Positions 10,421 to 22,329 of a stretch of 64,000 nucleotides of DNA are shown here, one piece after another. The translations under genes and the position numbers were made by a program. The notes beneath the pieces were generated by a model. The model did no database searches and was not told where the DNA came from. It saw only the letters and a list, made by a program, of their open reading frames with translations. Position 1 is the first letter of the stretch, and each line of letters begins with the position of its first letter. Source of the DNA: Volvariella volvacea V23 (lineage: Eukaryota > Basidiomycota > Agaricomycetes > Agaricales > Pluteaceae). Location: contig KB722738.1 of NCBI GenBank assembly GCA_000349905.1, positions 863,551 through 927,550 on the forward strand, in the 5' to 3' direction.

Positions 10421-12478
10421 AGTATGGTTCTTTTCTCTCATTCATTTCCTTCATCTAATCGGCTTTCATTTCGGTATCTTATTATCTTATCTCAGTGTGC
10501 GGAATACTCGGTTTGCTCTTGCACGACCCCACCATCGATGCAGCTTCAGAGATATGTGAGGGCCTTTCCCTCCTTCAGCACAGAGGCCAGGATGCTTGTG
10601 GTATCGTAACTTGCGGCCCAAAGGGTCGGTTCTATCAATGCAAAGCGAACGGCATGGTCCGCGATATCTTCGATGCAAATGCGGTCTCTAAACTGAGGGG
10701 TGGAATGGGTGTTGGTCACGGTACGCTATGCTTATGGACGACGTTGAACAGTGATCTCCTATAGTCATTCTAGTTCGTTATCCAACTGCCGGCAGTTTTA
10801 ATCATGCTGAAGCTCAGCCGTTCTATGTTAATTCACCATACGGAATCGTATTCGCTCATGTCAGTTTTCACAAATTGCATGTCGTCCCTATGCAACGCTA
10901 ATTTTGCACGCTAGAACGGCAATCTTATCAACACTAACTCACTCCTGCATTTCTTGGATGCTGAGGCACATCGCCACATCAATACGGCCTCTGATTCGGA
11001 ACTGCTGCTCAACATCTTTGCCAACAACTTACAGCAGACCGGGAAGTTTCGTATCAATGAAGATGACATCTTCACAGCTATCGGAGGTTTGATGGTCCAA
11101 GCCAAAGGCGCGTATGCATGTGTGGCCATGTTGGCCGGATTTGGTATCATCGCGTTCCGAGACCCCAATGGCATTCGGCCTGTTGGTATGGCATCCAGAA
11201 AAGCCGGTAATGGGAAGGACTACCTCTTCTCCAGTGAAAGCGTCGTTGCTGATGCCGCTGGGTTCAACGAATGGGAGGACGTTAAACCTGGTGGGTTTCA
11301 TGCAATCTCAGAGGTAGTTCCTCTTACTGAAGGCGTTGTACAGGTGAAGCAGTCATCATAACAAGACACGGTGTTTCACGTCGCCAGGTGGCTCCTCCGG
11401 CAACTTTTGCTCCAGATATTTTCGAGTTTGTGTACTTTGCACGACCAGATTCTGTGATAGACGGTGTTAGTGTCTACCGAAGCCGTATGCTGATGGGTGA
11501 CCTCCTTGCCGAGGAAGTGCGGCGAGTCTTGGCAGAGAAAAAGATCGACGTTGATGTTGTGATTCCGGTTCGTTGATCAACGAGTTTCCCTAAATAAAAA
11601 GTTAACATCGGACCCAGGTACCCGATACTTCTCGTGTTGCTGCGTTGAATCTCGCGCAGAAGCTAGGGTTGCCGTACCGTGAAGGTTTTATCAAGAATCG
11701 CTATGTTGGTCGCACGTTCATCATGCCCGGTCAGCAAATGAGGTATGCACGATCACAAACGTGGACCCCCTTTACTTATCCCGTAATAGAAAGAAAAACG
11801 TCCGTCGAAAGCTCAATGCCATGGCCTTGGAGTTCGTGGATAAAAACGTTTTGCTTGTAGATGGTATTCATTTTCAGTTACCCTTCTCGTACATCCCTGC
11901 TGACACGAGGTAGATTCGATTGTTCGCGGAACAACCTCCAAGGAGATAATTCAGATGGCAAAAGATGTCGGTGCCAAGAAAGTCATTGTTGCCAGTTGTG
12001 CACCACCAATCCGGTCGGCATTCAATGCAACCTTTCCTTCATTTTTGACCAACACTTTACTAGATACCCAAATGTCTACGGAATTGACATGCCCTCACGC
12101 ACCGAGCTTGTTGCCCACGGACGGGACGACGAGCAAATCGCTAAGGCAATCGGTGCCGACTTGGTCATTTTTCAAAAGCTGCAGGACTTAGAAGAGTCGG
12201 TGCGCCAACTCAACCCCGCCATCGCCAACTTCGATTGCTCTGTCTTCACTGGACAATATGTCACCGGTGGTGTGACAGAAAAATACCTCAATGAATTAGA
12301 AAATATAAGAGCAGATAACCAACGGGGCAAGCTGCTGCAAGGTGGTCATGAGGTCGAGGCCAAGGCTAATGGCATCAATGGCGTCGATCGTGTTGTCACA
12401 GAGGGTCTTCCTCCAGCGAGCACCATCACCAGCCCTGTCGATGAAACTGTTGGTCTTCACAACTCTTTCAAGCACTAG
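10421..12478 (+). CDS. ADE4: Amidophosphoribosyltransferase
   Basis: First committed step of purine synthesis: PRPP plus glutamine gives phosphoribosylamine. The start codon is split: A at 10421, then an intron (10422-10495), then TG at 10496. Other exons are 10496-10720, 10774-10859, 10915-11290, 11344-11567, 11618-11742, 11790-11863, 11914-12013 and 12064-12478; all phases close at 541 residues. The N-terminus MCGILGLL places the class II glutaminase nucleophile at Cys2, exposed after Met removal. [31 protein letters not shown] and [10 protein letters not shown] complete the glutaminase domain. The PRPP loop is [17 protein letters not shown]. The C-terminal half carries the iron-sulfur-type or adenylate-binding region conserved in fungi. 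I see no in-frame upstream ATG before a stop at 10388-10390. Confidence 0.95.
10422..10495 (+). other. ADE4: Intron interrupting the ADE4 start codon
   Basis: A 74-nt intron with donor GTATGG and acceptor CTCAG lies between the A and the TG of the initiation codon. Without removal, the only nearby ATG (10424) opens a frame that misses the conserved N-terminus. Splicing therefore decides whether the catalytic N-terminus can be translated. The intron is inferred from sequence only. Confidence 0.85.
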
Positions 12479-12723
12479 ATGCCCTACTTCGGCCAGAGAA
12501 GTAATCTTGAGTTGTAATCTGCTCTAGCCTCTTTCAGGTATCTGTTGTACTTTATTTTAATTTACCCGCCATTTCATCGTCTTGAGATAGAATGATTTGC
12601 ACTGATAGACTTGTGTTATTTACTCGTCATTGTAGCACGTGCTATTTATTTCAGTGAAGAGTCTTGTAACTCACTTGCATCTGGTTGCTCGAGTCTTTAC
12701 CGCTGGCTTCCTGGGCTCTCTAC

Positions 12724-15141
12724 ATGGTACCTCTCTTGTTTTTGTCATGGGTTCTGCTTCTTCGTTTGCCACTGGGCGCCTGCGACAAGGAATCGGCGTG
12801 GAATGGACAAACACCTCCACAGGCCAAAGAACTTGCACCTTTTCGACCATACTACGTCCCACCAGGGGCCGAAAGCCACGACTCTGCCTCTCGCGCTATT
12901 CGTTATACCGGCCAGTGGTCCGTTATATTCTCACCGAACTACGTTGACCACTCCATTCATTATACGACTGAGCCGGGCGCCTTCCTTACCTTTACCTTCA
13001 AGGGGACAGGGGTCGAGTGGTTTGGTAACATGGACAACCGACATGGCTACGCCGATGTGTATATCAACAAGAAGCATGTTCGGCGGGTGGACAACTGGGA
13101 TGAAACGAAGCGACCTCGGACCCAGCAACGGTTGTTTTGGAAATTCAACCTCCCTTGTGCGATGCACGAAATAAAAATAGTTAATGTCGGCAAGCATCCT
13201 GGAGTTCGACGAGCCACAAGGATGGACATCGATGCCTTTGTGGTTACACGACCAAAATCCTGTAGATCTGGTCGGCTTGACGCACGTACTCATTCAGATG
13301 GCGATATATCGGATTCACTCCTAGACTCGCAACAACTCTGGAAACGCGATCCAACTGCTTGGAGTTTGCAACTAGCGGGATCGACTGGTGTTAATGCCAT
13401 GCAACTCGCTGTCATCTCGGAGACACACGCGCTTATCGTTGACAAGGTTGAGCACAATCCTCTCAATTATGAAGGCCATCCTGCTTGGGCTGCTCTCTAT
13501 GACTTCAATACCCACTCTGTGCACCCTCTTGATGTGCAGTCGAATTCTTTCTGTGCTGGCGGTTCCTTCCTCGCAAATGGAACCCTTATCAACGTTGGCG
13601 GCAATCCAGTGGTGACCGATACAACATCCGCAGCGGATTTTGGCGACCTCGATGGAATGCAGGCCGTTCGACTGTTTCATCCATGCGATCATCATATAGT
13701 GACAAGGTGTTCCATCTACGAAAATCACAACCGCATTCGTATGGCAAGCCCAAGGTGGTACAATACAGTGGTTAGAATACCTGATGGGAGTGCTATGATA
13801 ATTGGTGGGTCGAAGAAAGGAGGCTGGATCAACAATGCTACAGTGAATAACCCAACTATCGAATTCTATCCACCAAAGCCAATACACGGATCAGGCGGTT
13901 TGCCTATCCCGCTTCCCTTTCTTGTGGATACCTTGTACTCAAATTTATTCCCCATTGCATTCGTATTACCTGATGGGAAAGTGTTCATGGCCGCAAATAC
14001 GGACGCAATGATCTACGACTGGATCGAGAACAAGGAGAGAAGGCTTCCTGGGATTCCGAATGGTGTGCGGTGCACATATCCTATGACTGGTTCTGGTATT
14101 TTACTCCCTCTGTCACCTGAAAACGGCTACAAACCCGAAATCCTCATCTGCGGTGGGTCAGCGATTGATGACAAAAAACCAAGCTATGAAATCTCTTCGA
14201 AAGATCCTGCCTCTGCGCAATGCGTACGAATTACCTTGACCGATGAAGGCATTTCCAAAGGCTGGGAGATAGAAGCAATGCCACAAGCAAGAACGATGGG
14301 CGACGCCGTTCTACTCCCTACCGGTGATGTTCTTATTGTCAACGGAGCAGGCTCTGGTATCTCTGGTTACGGAAACGTTCGAAATCAAGTCGGCGGTTCG
14401 AACGCGGCAAACCCTGTTCTTCGACCAGTGCTGTACAAGCCCTATGCGCCGCCTGCTGAGCGATTCTCGTCTGAGGGAATGCCAACGAGTAGGATACCAC
14501 GAATGTATCACAGCGTTGCATCCTTGATGCCTAATGGGAATATCATGATTGCTGGGAGTAACCCAAACCTGGATCGCAGCGAGGATGAATTTGGGACAGA
14601 ATACAGGGTGGAGCATCTTCACCCTCCTTATTCCTCGAAGGAGCGACCCAAATTCTTGGAAAGAATAACACACATACCATATCACAATACTGTCTCAGTC
14701 CGAGTGGACATAAAGGAGTGTGCAACGAAAGACTCTATCCAAGGTTTACCCTCAGTTGTCTGCAAGTTTTTCTATTCGATGCTGATTGCACATATCTTTA
14801 GTTGCCTTAATGGATCTGGGGTACGTAACGCATGCAGTACACGCGAATGGACGGTTGGTTTATCTGAACTTCGAGTGCATGGATGGGAAATTGGTCATCA
14901 AAGGGCCTCCGAATGGAAATGTCTATCCTCCAGGACCCGGGTTTTTGTTTATTGTGCTAGACGGGATCCCCAGTCAAGGAATGAAAGTCATGATGGGAGA
15001 AGGTCATGGACCCCCTGTGGATCAACAAGCTATTGAAAAGTAAGTTTCCCTGCGAGTGGTCATGATGTCCCTAATACCGTTCTCAGCGTGATAGCAAATA
15101 CGAAGCTTGAAGAACACTCAGAAACGAATATTGGTGGCTAG
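12724..15141 (+). CDS. Glyoxal-oxidase-like copper radical oxidase
   Basis: Secreted copper radical oxidase (AA5 family) that would oxidise aldehydes or alcohols to make hydrogen peroxide for peroxidases. Exons 12724-14743, 14802-15039 and 15087-15141 give 770 residues. Residues 1-21 are a signal peptide. Residues about 60-180 form an extra domain (HSIHYTTEPGAFLTFTFKG, MDNRHGYADVYINKKH) resembling galactose-binding-like modules of fungal surface proteins. Then comes the glyoxal oxidase propeller with the Cys277-Tyr346 pair expected to form the thioether cofactor (SFCAGG, RWYNTVV), Tyr595-His596 (RMYHSVAS) and His684 (YVTHAV), and a C-terminal DUF1929 domain. All copper ligands are present. 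The first exon, 2 kb without an intron, is unusual for this neighbourhood. The last 18 residues depend on a weakly supported final intron. Confidence 0.9.
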
Positions 15142-15263
15142 GGTATGCTGGGTCGTTCTCCTAGTGCTAAATGAACAATCAACGCTTTCAGATGATGTAA
15201 CTCGAGAAATGAGACTGGTATCCTTCTACAATAGAATACAAATACAAAAAGGATTGCCATCAA

Positions 15264-16386
15264 CTATAGAGCCCTCTGCTTCATTCGACTTGCCACCGTT
15301 CTGAGCCCTGCATACACTTTGCCCGGTGGAGAGCCTAGGATCAGCGATACGATTGCATCCCTAGCGACCTTGATATTTTGGAATGATCCCATGATATGGA
15401 TTTTTCTGGAACAAAATCACGTCAACTTCCACCAAGCAGTTGGGCAAGGAGCGGTACACACGTATCGGCAAGAACTATGCGTGTGCGACTAGCATTTTCG
15501 ATGGTGAACTTGGTTTTGCCGTCTTGCCCCGCAATTCGACCTGGAGACAAAATGTAAACGAGGGCGATAAGCGATGGAGGTAAATTAAGTACCTATAGCG
15601 CGGGATAGATGGTCGCCCTGCAGCGTTTTCACATCCTTAATCTCAAAGGAATCAAGATATAGATCGTCTAGCCTGAGTAGTGCAATTGCGTCCTGCAGGC
15701 ACGTCATCATCTTCAGCTAGGCGATTGAAAATTTCCAATTACTTGCCTGAACATCGAAGCCTAGTGCAAATGCCTTCACAAAGTCAGCTCCCTTTTGGAT
15801 TGCCCCAATGTCCTTGGTATGTTTTGATGTCTGTCAAACAAGGGTAGGGCGATGCTTTCCAGTTAAGCGGAGGGCTATGGACATGCCAATTTATACGTAC
15901 TCGGATTTCTACACACCGCCTCTGCACATTCATACGAACTTGAAGTCCCAGGACCTCCGTCAGGGGCCCAAAGATGTTTACCCATTCCTTCTTTATAGGT
16001 GTCATTCGATGGGGTGGAATGGGCACTCTGCGCATTTCGGATTTCAGTGACGTTCTTCCGGCATTTGGTGCGAGGGGGGGAAAAGCAGGCGCAGAGGTCG
16101 GTTGTGGTGCGTGTGTGGGATCTGCGTCAATCATCAACTCGTCGTCTCCCTCATCATCTGCAGGGGCAGTGTTGCTTGATGTTGTAGGAGCTGGTTTAGC
16201 AACACTATCCGGGTTCGCTGATCCATGTATAGTGTCGGCATCAGGCATATCCTCATCATTATCAGACTTTTGTCGAGATGAAGGGCCCTGTGCAGGTTGT
16301 GAAGGTTTACGATGGGTTCGTCGTCTGTTTTTATGGGCAGCTACCCTGGATGTGCCCTCGGAGGATGGTATATGTGTTACTACCAT
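15264..16386 (-). CDS. PNO1: Pre-rRNA-processing protein PNO1 (DIM2)
   Basis: KH-domain RNA-binding factor of the pre-40S particle, needed for 20S to 18S rRNA maturation and for recruiting the DIM1 dimethylase in nucleolus and cytoplasm. Exons 16386-15901, 15830-15747, 15692-15593, 15540-15462 and 15405-15264 give 296 residues. The first 115 residues are charged, acidic and disordered. The conserved core begins at [20 protein letters not shown], includes [20 protein letters not shown] and the KH GXXG-type region [18 protein letters not shown], and ends [20 protein letters not shown]. The intron 15693-15746 has a GC donor (CAG|GCAAGT) rather than GT. Convergent with the oxidase gene, 122 bp between stops. 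Confidence 0.95.
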
Positions 16387-16685
16387 TGTCGTGCTGAGTG
16401 TGTGGGTTTAAGTTATCTACAAAAAAGTTGCGAATCACGCTGTCACATCTGTTCGTCACATTGGCTTGACACTCATATGGCATAGGCAGATGCATAGGGA
16501 GTACTAACGATACAGGTGGTGGTGCTAAGAATCACTGCGATCTAGTGAATATGGGTATACTAGGCTGCAAAAATACAAGGGGTTGTTCGAAGAAGATCGA
16601 ATGATGGCTGATGTACAATAAGGAAATTAAAGTGGATAAGGAACGAAGGCGAATGACGAAGGGTTGGAGTGGCCATTTTTCGTAT

Positions 16686-17602
16686 TCAGACTGTGTGTCG
16701 TCTGAGCCCGCTCAAGACACGATCACGGGCGTCGACTAACCGCCACAGCTTGGGTCGTTGAAATTCGTAGGGCGTGAGGTTGAAGCGACCTCGCCGGAGA
16801 ATTTCCATCATCATAAAAGAAACTACGTCGAGCGCGAGATGAGATCCGATAAAGGTAAATATAAACCAGACGCACTGATAATTTCAACAGGGTCGGCGAG
16901 GGGGTGTGGTGAGAACTCGAGGTAGTTGCTCCCAACACCCGGGAGGTGAGTGTGAACGAGCGTAGAGGATGAACTCTTTTCTTGGGATCTCAAGGAGGGT
17001 TTTGTAGCAGAAGGTAAGCGAATAGCATTATGGTGGAATGTGCCTTTTGTTTGCTCTGTTTTATAATCAAACAGCTGCACTCTGATGAGTAATTGGGTTA
17101 TAGGAATAGTAGTGTACCATACCGTAAGACTGTTCGCTGTGGCAGTCCACACATATTCGGCATCAAATCGTGTAGGTATTGCAAGAACTTTTGGCCTGCA
17201 AAAAGAAACATAAGCAATTGCGAAAACTGGTTGGGATCAACGGACGTACATAAAGCGCACAGTTGATGAACCAAATAGACGAGAGAGGCCCCCAATGTGA
17301 TTGTCACCGATTGTAATATCGGGCTGTCGCCCTATCCAAGTTATGCGCGCCCGCACAATGCCGAGTGCATCAGAAATGATGGTTGTGTGACGCTCTGCGT
17401 CAGATGGTGGGAGTGGTCGAGGATCCTTTTCAGGTAATGAGGAAGAGGCAGAAGAGGAAGTAATCGGAGGCATAGATAAGGAAGACTCTGGAGAAGATAG
17501 GCAATCTTGTCGAACTGTCGCGATGTCATAAGCGCGCACGCCCGTTGCGACATCAATGAGTGAGCTGCTCAGCATATCTGGGTTGGAAAATCTGAGCAAC
17601 AT
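16686..17602 (-). CDS. DUF6593-type conserved fungal protein
   Basis: Small fungal protein of unknown function. Exons 17602-17250, 17195-17123, 17074-16876 and 16822-16686 give 253 residues. The order of features fits the DUF6593 pattern seen in Agaricomycetes: an opening LLRFSNPDMLSSSLIDV, a transition TTIISDALGIVRARITW, then STVRFMPKVLA, YVWTATANSLTLFDYKT, a variable linker and a C-terminal FMMMEILRRGRF that in relatives is the hydrophobic TxxLLxxR tail. The 48-nt intron at 17075-17122 is in frame and lacks a stop, so retention would only insert 16 residues. No signal peptide or membrane segment. Family assignment rests on pattern memory, not a search. Confidence 0.6.
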
Positions 17603-18213
17603 GATGGATAGGAGGGAGCGAAGATTGATGAGGACTGGGGGACATCCTCCGTATATAAACTGGAGAGCTCTAAGAACATCCTGTAAATGGCGAGGAGTTT
17701 AAGGTTTCCCAGTTGGGAAACTGCTTTGTGTGATGGGAATCGAGCCTGGATCATCATGTGGCCACGGCAGGCAGGGCAGAGACGGCCTGTGGAGAAGAGC
17801 CTCTGAGGGCATGAGCGACGACGAGGAGAGGTTGTGGGATCAAGAACACTGGATGCGCAGGCGAACGACAGCAGGGATTGTGTCCTCGAAACCAGACAAT
17901 AAGACCCTCCGTTTTAGGACAACCCTGCTTAGTCAGCTCGGCTTTAATCAACTGCCAGCGCCGTTGTTTTGTTTGTTCTTGCTTGGCCGAGAGTCGGGAT
18001 TGTGGCAGTAAACAAAGAGGAGAACCTCAACGTCGACTAGAGCGAGCGCCTCGCACCACCCAGCGGCGACACCATCCACCCGTCGTCTTCAGTGACACAT
18101 TCCACCCACAAACCCTATCTCCTAGCTATCCTCCGCCGTCTCGAAGGCCACCTCACCTTGATTGGTTCGAGTCGGTTCTTCAGACCATCATCACAACTTG
18201 TATTCTACGGGTT
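17603..18213. other. Divergent promoter region, DUF6593 and SAP-kinase genes
   Basis: This 611-bp interval lies between two divergent starts. Its longest open frames on both strands overlap each other and show no conserved motif. An upstream noncoding exon of the kinase gene cannot be excluded. Confidence 0.5.
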
Positions 18214-21200
18214 ATGGCACAAGCTAGACGTTCACCTCAGAAGCAGGCTCCAATTTCGTCCGTTAGCTCACCATCAGCACACCGCAAGAAGTATCCATCC
18301 CGCCGAAGTCCCCCCAATCGTAAACGCTCAACGGTTTCCCCGCGTTCTCCTTGCTCAACTTCCCACGCCCCTCACGCGTCCATATCATCCCCACCAGATC
18401 TCCGCCCGGTCTTGGTACCTCTGCATCCTAACCTTCGTCGCTTGCCATCCCGTCTTGGACTTTTTGAAAAGGAAAACCGGATGCGTGAAACGAGCACGGC
18501 TACTACACAAGTTGGTGTAAAGAGAAAACGCGTCACAAGTGCTCATGAAAACCCACACGGTCGGCCCACGCGCGGGGCGAGCAAATATAAACGCTTGAAA
18601 GGGGAGTCTCGAAGTCGGCAAGAATACAGCAGTGACGAGGATGAGGACAGTACGATGGAGATTGATTCTACGGGCCACTGGTCCCAGTCTGAGGGTTCTG
18701 GTCCCGAGGAGGGAACTGTAGGCAGCGAGGGTGCTGAGGGTACTGAAGACCCGAGTGAGTTTGTTAGCCTTGTGTACTCTAAATTTAATTCATGAAGCCA
18801 TCAGCGGATGACTACCTCCTAAACACTGCATCATCACGTCAATTACAGCGATGTCGGAAGGACCAGCTCATACACCTTTATCAAGCTGCAGGCCTTACCG
18901 AAAACGTTGAATCTTTGACTAAAACTGAACTAGCGGAGGCTATTGTTGCAGCTCGCGATGATCTTGCATCACTTCCACCGTCGTCACCACTTGGAAGGGG
19001 CGACGGGAATTCTTCGGGCTATTCATCCGAGGAAGGAAATATGGCAGGAGACGAGGAAACCGACTTTGGTGGACCAACCTTTCGCACGACCATTGGTAGC
19101 TCCCCTCTAAAGAGACGTGCGACGCTGAATGATGTCACTAAGACTAACGCTCGGGCATTGAAAGGTCGCAGCATGTCGATGGGTCACTTACTCCATAACG
19201 ACCCTGCGCCTGTCAAGAAGAAGGGTACAAGTCAGTTATCAGGAGAGCGTTCATCAAGGTACTGCCTTCAATGAATGTTGTGTTGACCACTCTGAATGAC
19301 CTGGACAGGCGGCGGGTATCCAATCGCTCTTCGCCAACAGAATCTAATACTCCATCAACTATATCACAGTCGCCCCCTGCGACCAGATTGCGTTCGAGAA
19401 AAACGTCAGCTTCTACTAAACCACTCACTCCTGTATCCGCGGGGTCCTCTGTTGGTCATCCACACAGGGGCAACTCTCGGAAAATAAAGGGGAAGGTGAA
19501 GCAAGTCGAGTTTTCACGTGACTTGACCGAAGTGAAAATGAATGGCAAGCGTGGTGCAAGAGGGCGAGAGCAGTACGAGGACAAACAGAAATCAGAAGGG
19601 GAGGAAAGCGACTTGACTGAATTGGAAGTTCTGGAGGAGAGTCTCAGCGTACCTCGCGCAGAGCCTAGCCCACGGAGACTACGAAGCAAAGACCGCACGA
19701 GGGGAAAAGGGTCACCACAGTCTGTTGCTGGCATTACTGATGCGCGAAGGAGAGCGGACTATAATACAATAGAGAATACAGAGGCTAGTCGTAGGGCTAC
19801 ACCAATGAGGAGGGCGAAGGCCAGGATTAAATCTCTGAAAGAAACGGATGAAGATGACGAGGAGGAACTTGAGGTTGAGGAAGAAATCACTGGCGTTGAA
19901 GAAGAGGAGTCTTTGGATGGAGACGAGGCAGAAAGGAATGAAGTGGATGAGCTCATGTCATCAGCACCTGAAACGCCGCCGCGCCAAACTCAGCAAACGC
20001 CTCTAAGACGACGTCTACGTCCACGCGGCGGACAAAAGGTCATCCTACCGAGTAGTAGAGACAACGGGGACATCAGTCAATCTGATAACGATCAGGAAGC
20101 TGCGGATGATGGTGACGTAGATGGTGAAGGAGAAGATGAAGAGGATGAAGTTGGAGAAGAGATGGAAGCCGAGGATGAGGATGAGGAGGATGAGGAGGAC
20201 GAAGGGGTGGACGAAACTGTCATTCTTGAGCCCAGAAAGCTTCGCAACGGCAAGGTTGTTGGGGATGACGACGTTGTTATGGACGATGGGGCGATGGAGG
20301 ATAAAGATGAGGCAGTCGAAGAGGATGAAGTGATAGAAGAGGAGGACGAGGAGGATGAGGAAGATGATCGGAGTGAAGCCGGTGAAGAAGACATCGAAAA
20401 CTCAGAGGATGAGGATGAACCAATGGAGGAAGAAGGTTTGTGAGGCTTCTCTTAGATTGTCGTTCCAATCATTGACTAAACACCCATCTAGTGGATCTCA
20501 CTATCGCTACCGCCAAAACGCTGGTCAGATTACGCCGAGACGACCTTGTTCGGCTTTGTGAAATTAGAGACCTTGAGCCAGTAGGGACAAAACCTCAACT
20601 TGCCGAAGCTCTGCTCCAGTGGCGAGACCGTCAGATGAATGAATCGAGTGGTCCATCCTCGATTGGAACTATTCGTCCACCTTCGACGGTTAGGCGAGGC
20701 AAGAGACGAGGAACACAACACAGTAGTGAAAGTGCTACTCCTCCACTGCTGATGCGACAGCATGTACACCAAGACGAGCCACGAACGCCGCCACCATCCC
20801 ATAAACCAAAGGAAGCTGAACCAGAATTGGAATTAGACTTGGAGAGTCTAGGTCTTGAGGATCGTGAAATCCCGCCAGACAAGCTTCAGAAATTGGAGAA
20901 GATTGGTAGTGGTGGATTCAAGGACGTGTTCGTTGGTAAGTTTAGAGGTCGCAAGATCGCAATATCGGAATTCAGAGGTCAATTGAGTGCAAGTGCGTAG
21001 TCTAATTTCCCAAACCAAACGAGTTGACTGACCTTCATGTCTAGTGGACATCAAGGAGTTAAAGTTGCTTGGAGGTTTCAACCACCCGAACATTGTCCGC
21101 TTCGTATGTGGTATCCTTCCACCCGCACTTTTTATGCTCATTTTCGCTGCATTAGCTTGGTGTCAGTATACCCGAAAACACGAGAGAGACCCCCGTGATG

Positions 21201-21947
21201 ATTGTAAGCGAGTTATGCTCCAATGGGGATCTCTTCGATTACGTGCGCAACGTCAACCCCCCATCCCTACATAAAGTGGTGAGGTTTTATCCATGTACTC
21301 ACCCATCGAGATATATTGAGGTAAAGCACTCCCAGTTGCAAATGATGCTTGATATCGCGCGCGGTCTTGAATACCTTCACCTTCGCAAGCCTTCAGTCAT
21401 TCACCGAGATTGCAAATCATCCAATATCCTAATCACATCTCGAGGAGTAGCCAAGATAGCTGATTTTGGTCTTGCTAAGGTTAAGCAGTCCACCCGTTCT
21501 ATGGTCCGGAGTCTCGTTGGAACAGTCAACTGGCAAGCTCCTGAGTTATGGCATCCTCACCCAAAGTATAACCACAAGGTCGACGTTTTCTCCTGTGCCA
21601 TGGTCTTCTGGGAAATGCTGCAGTGGCATGTACCAACAAAAAAGTTCCCTTGGGAGGTGAGAGTCCTTGTTGTGATCTTTGTTCTCATCTCACGGGTCTT
21701 AGGGGATGAATGAGCATGCTATTTATGAGGCTGTGGGGACTAAACGCCAGAGGTGTGTAGCTCAGCCAATATGGTGGCATAATCTGAATTGATTGATATG
21801 TTTAGACCCCCCACCCATGGGCTAAGGAGGCAATGGTGCCCAGAAATTGTAGACCTGATAGAGCACATGTGGCAACAAGAACATCAGGATCGACCAACGA
21901 TGTCAGAAGTCGTTGCAGTATTGGAAGACATTGTCAAACGGCGGTAA
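18214..21947 (+). CDS. SAP-domain protein with C-terminal TKL-like kinase domain
   Basis: Nine exons (18214-18754, 18805-19258, 19309-20435, 20492-20992, 21045-21103, 21156-21278, 21336-21656, 21703-21752, 21806-21947) close in phase at 1105 residues. Residues 1-180 are basic and disordered. A SAP-like motif (about 187-225, QLIHLYQAAGLTENVESLTK) is followed by some 450 low-complexity residues, basic and then strongly acidic (Glu/Asp runs at 19850-20430). A second SAP motif (about 712-755, DLVRLCEIRDLEPVGTKPQL) precedes a kinase domain (about 840-1105). The kinase has a glycine loop GSGGFKDV, HRDCKSSNIL, ADFGLAK and WQAPELW, but Ser866 (KIAISEF) sits where the ATP-anchoring lysine should be. 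SAP motifs bind AT-rich DNA or chromatin, so a nuclear protein is inferred. TKL-like assignment comes from GTVNWQAPE. Substrate unknown. Confidence 0.85.
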
Positions 21948-22329
21948 TGCTTTACTCTCCTTAAATTGCAATTATACATCTATCACCATCCACAACCCCC
22001 AACATCACCCCTCGTCCGCGTATCGCCATATCCCCCGTGTCAGTGTGCCCACACGTCGCCCACACGTCGTTAGCTCACTATCAACATCTATTTCGTGGAT
22101 CATTTCGCACCTTACTATAGAGCAAAGCCTGCGTGTGGATGGAGCGCAGTCTTGTGGCTATTCCCTTCTTGGTGGTTTTGGTTACACCATCGAATTGCTG
22201 TTCTTGCAAATTTTATAGTATCGCAATGCCATCATATCCCGATCAATGTATTGTAGGTTGAATGCAATAAATGGATACAAATCAACACAGCGACCGCATC
22301 TGCTAAGTACAATTGTTTGAATACATGCA
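21948..22329. other. Convergent 3' region, SAP-kinase and URI-like genes
   Basis: 382 bp between two stop codons facing each other. AT-rich toward the right. No gene seen. Confidence 0.5.

Noticed and set aside
20092..20394. Serine-rich open frame on the - strand
   Set aside because: It is the antisense of the Asp/Glu tract of the SAP-kinase gene; acidic codon runs always give long Ser frames on the other strand. The same applies at 56140-56403 in TAF7.
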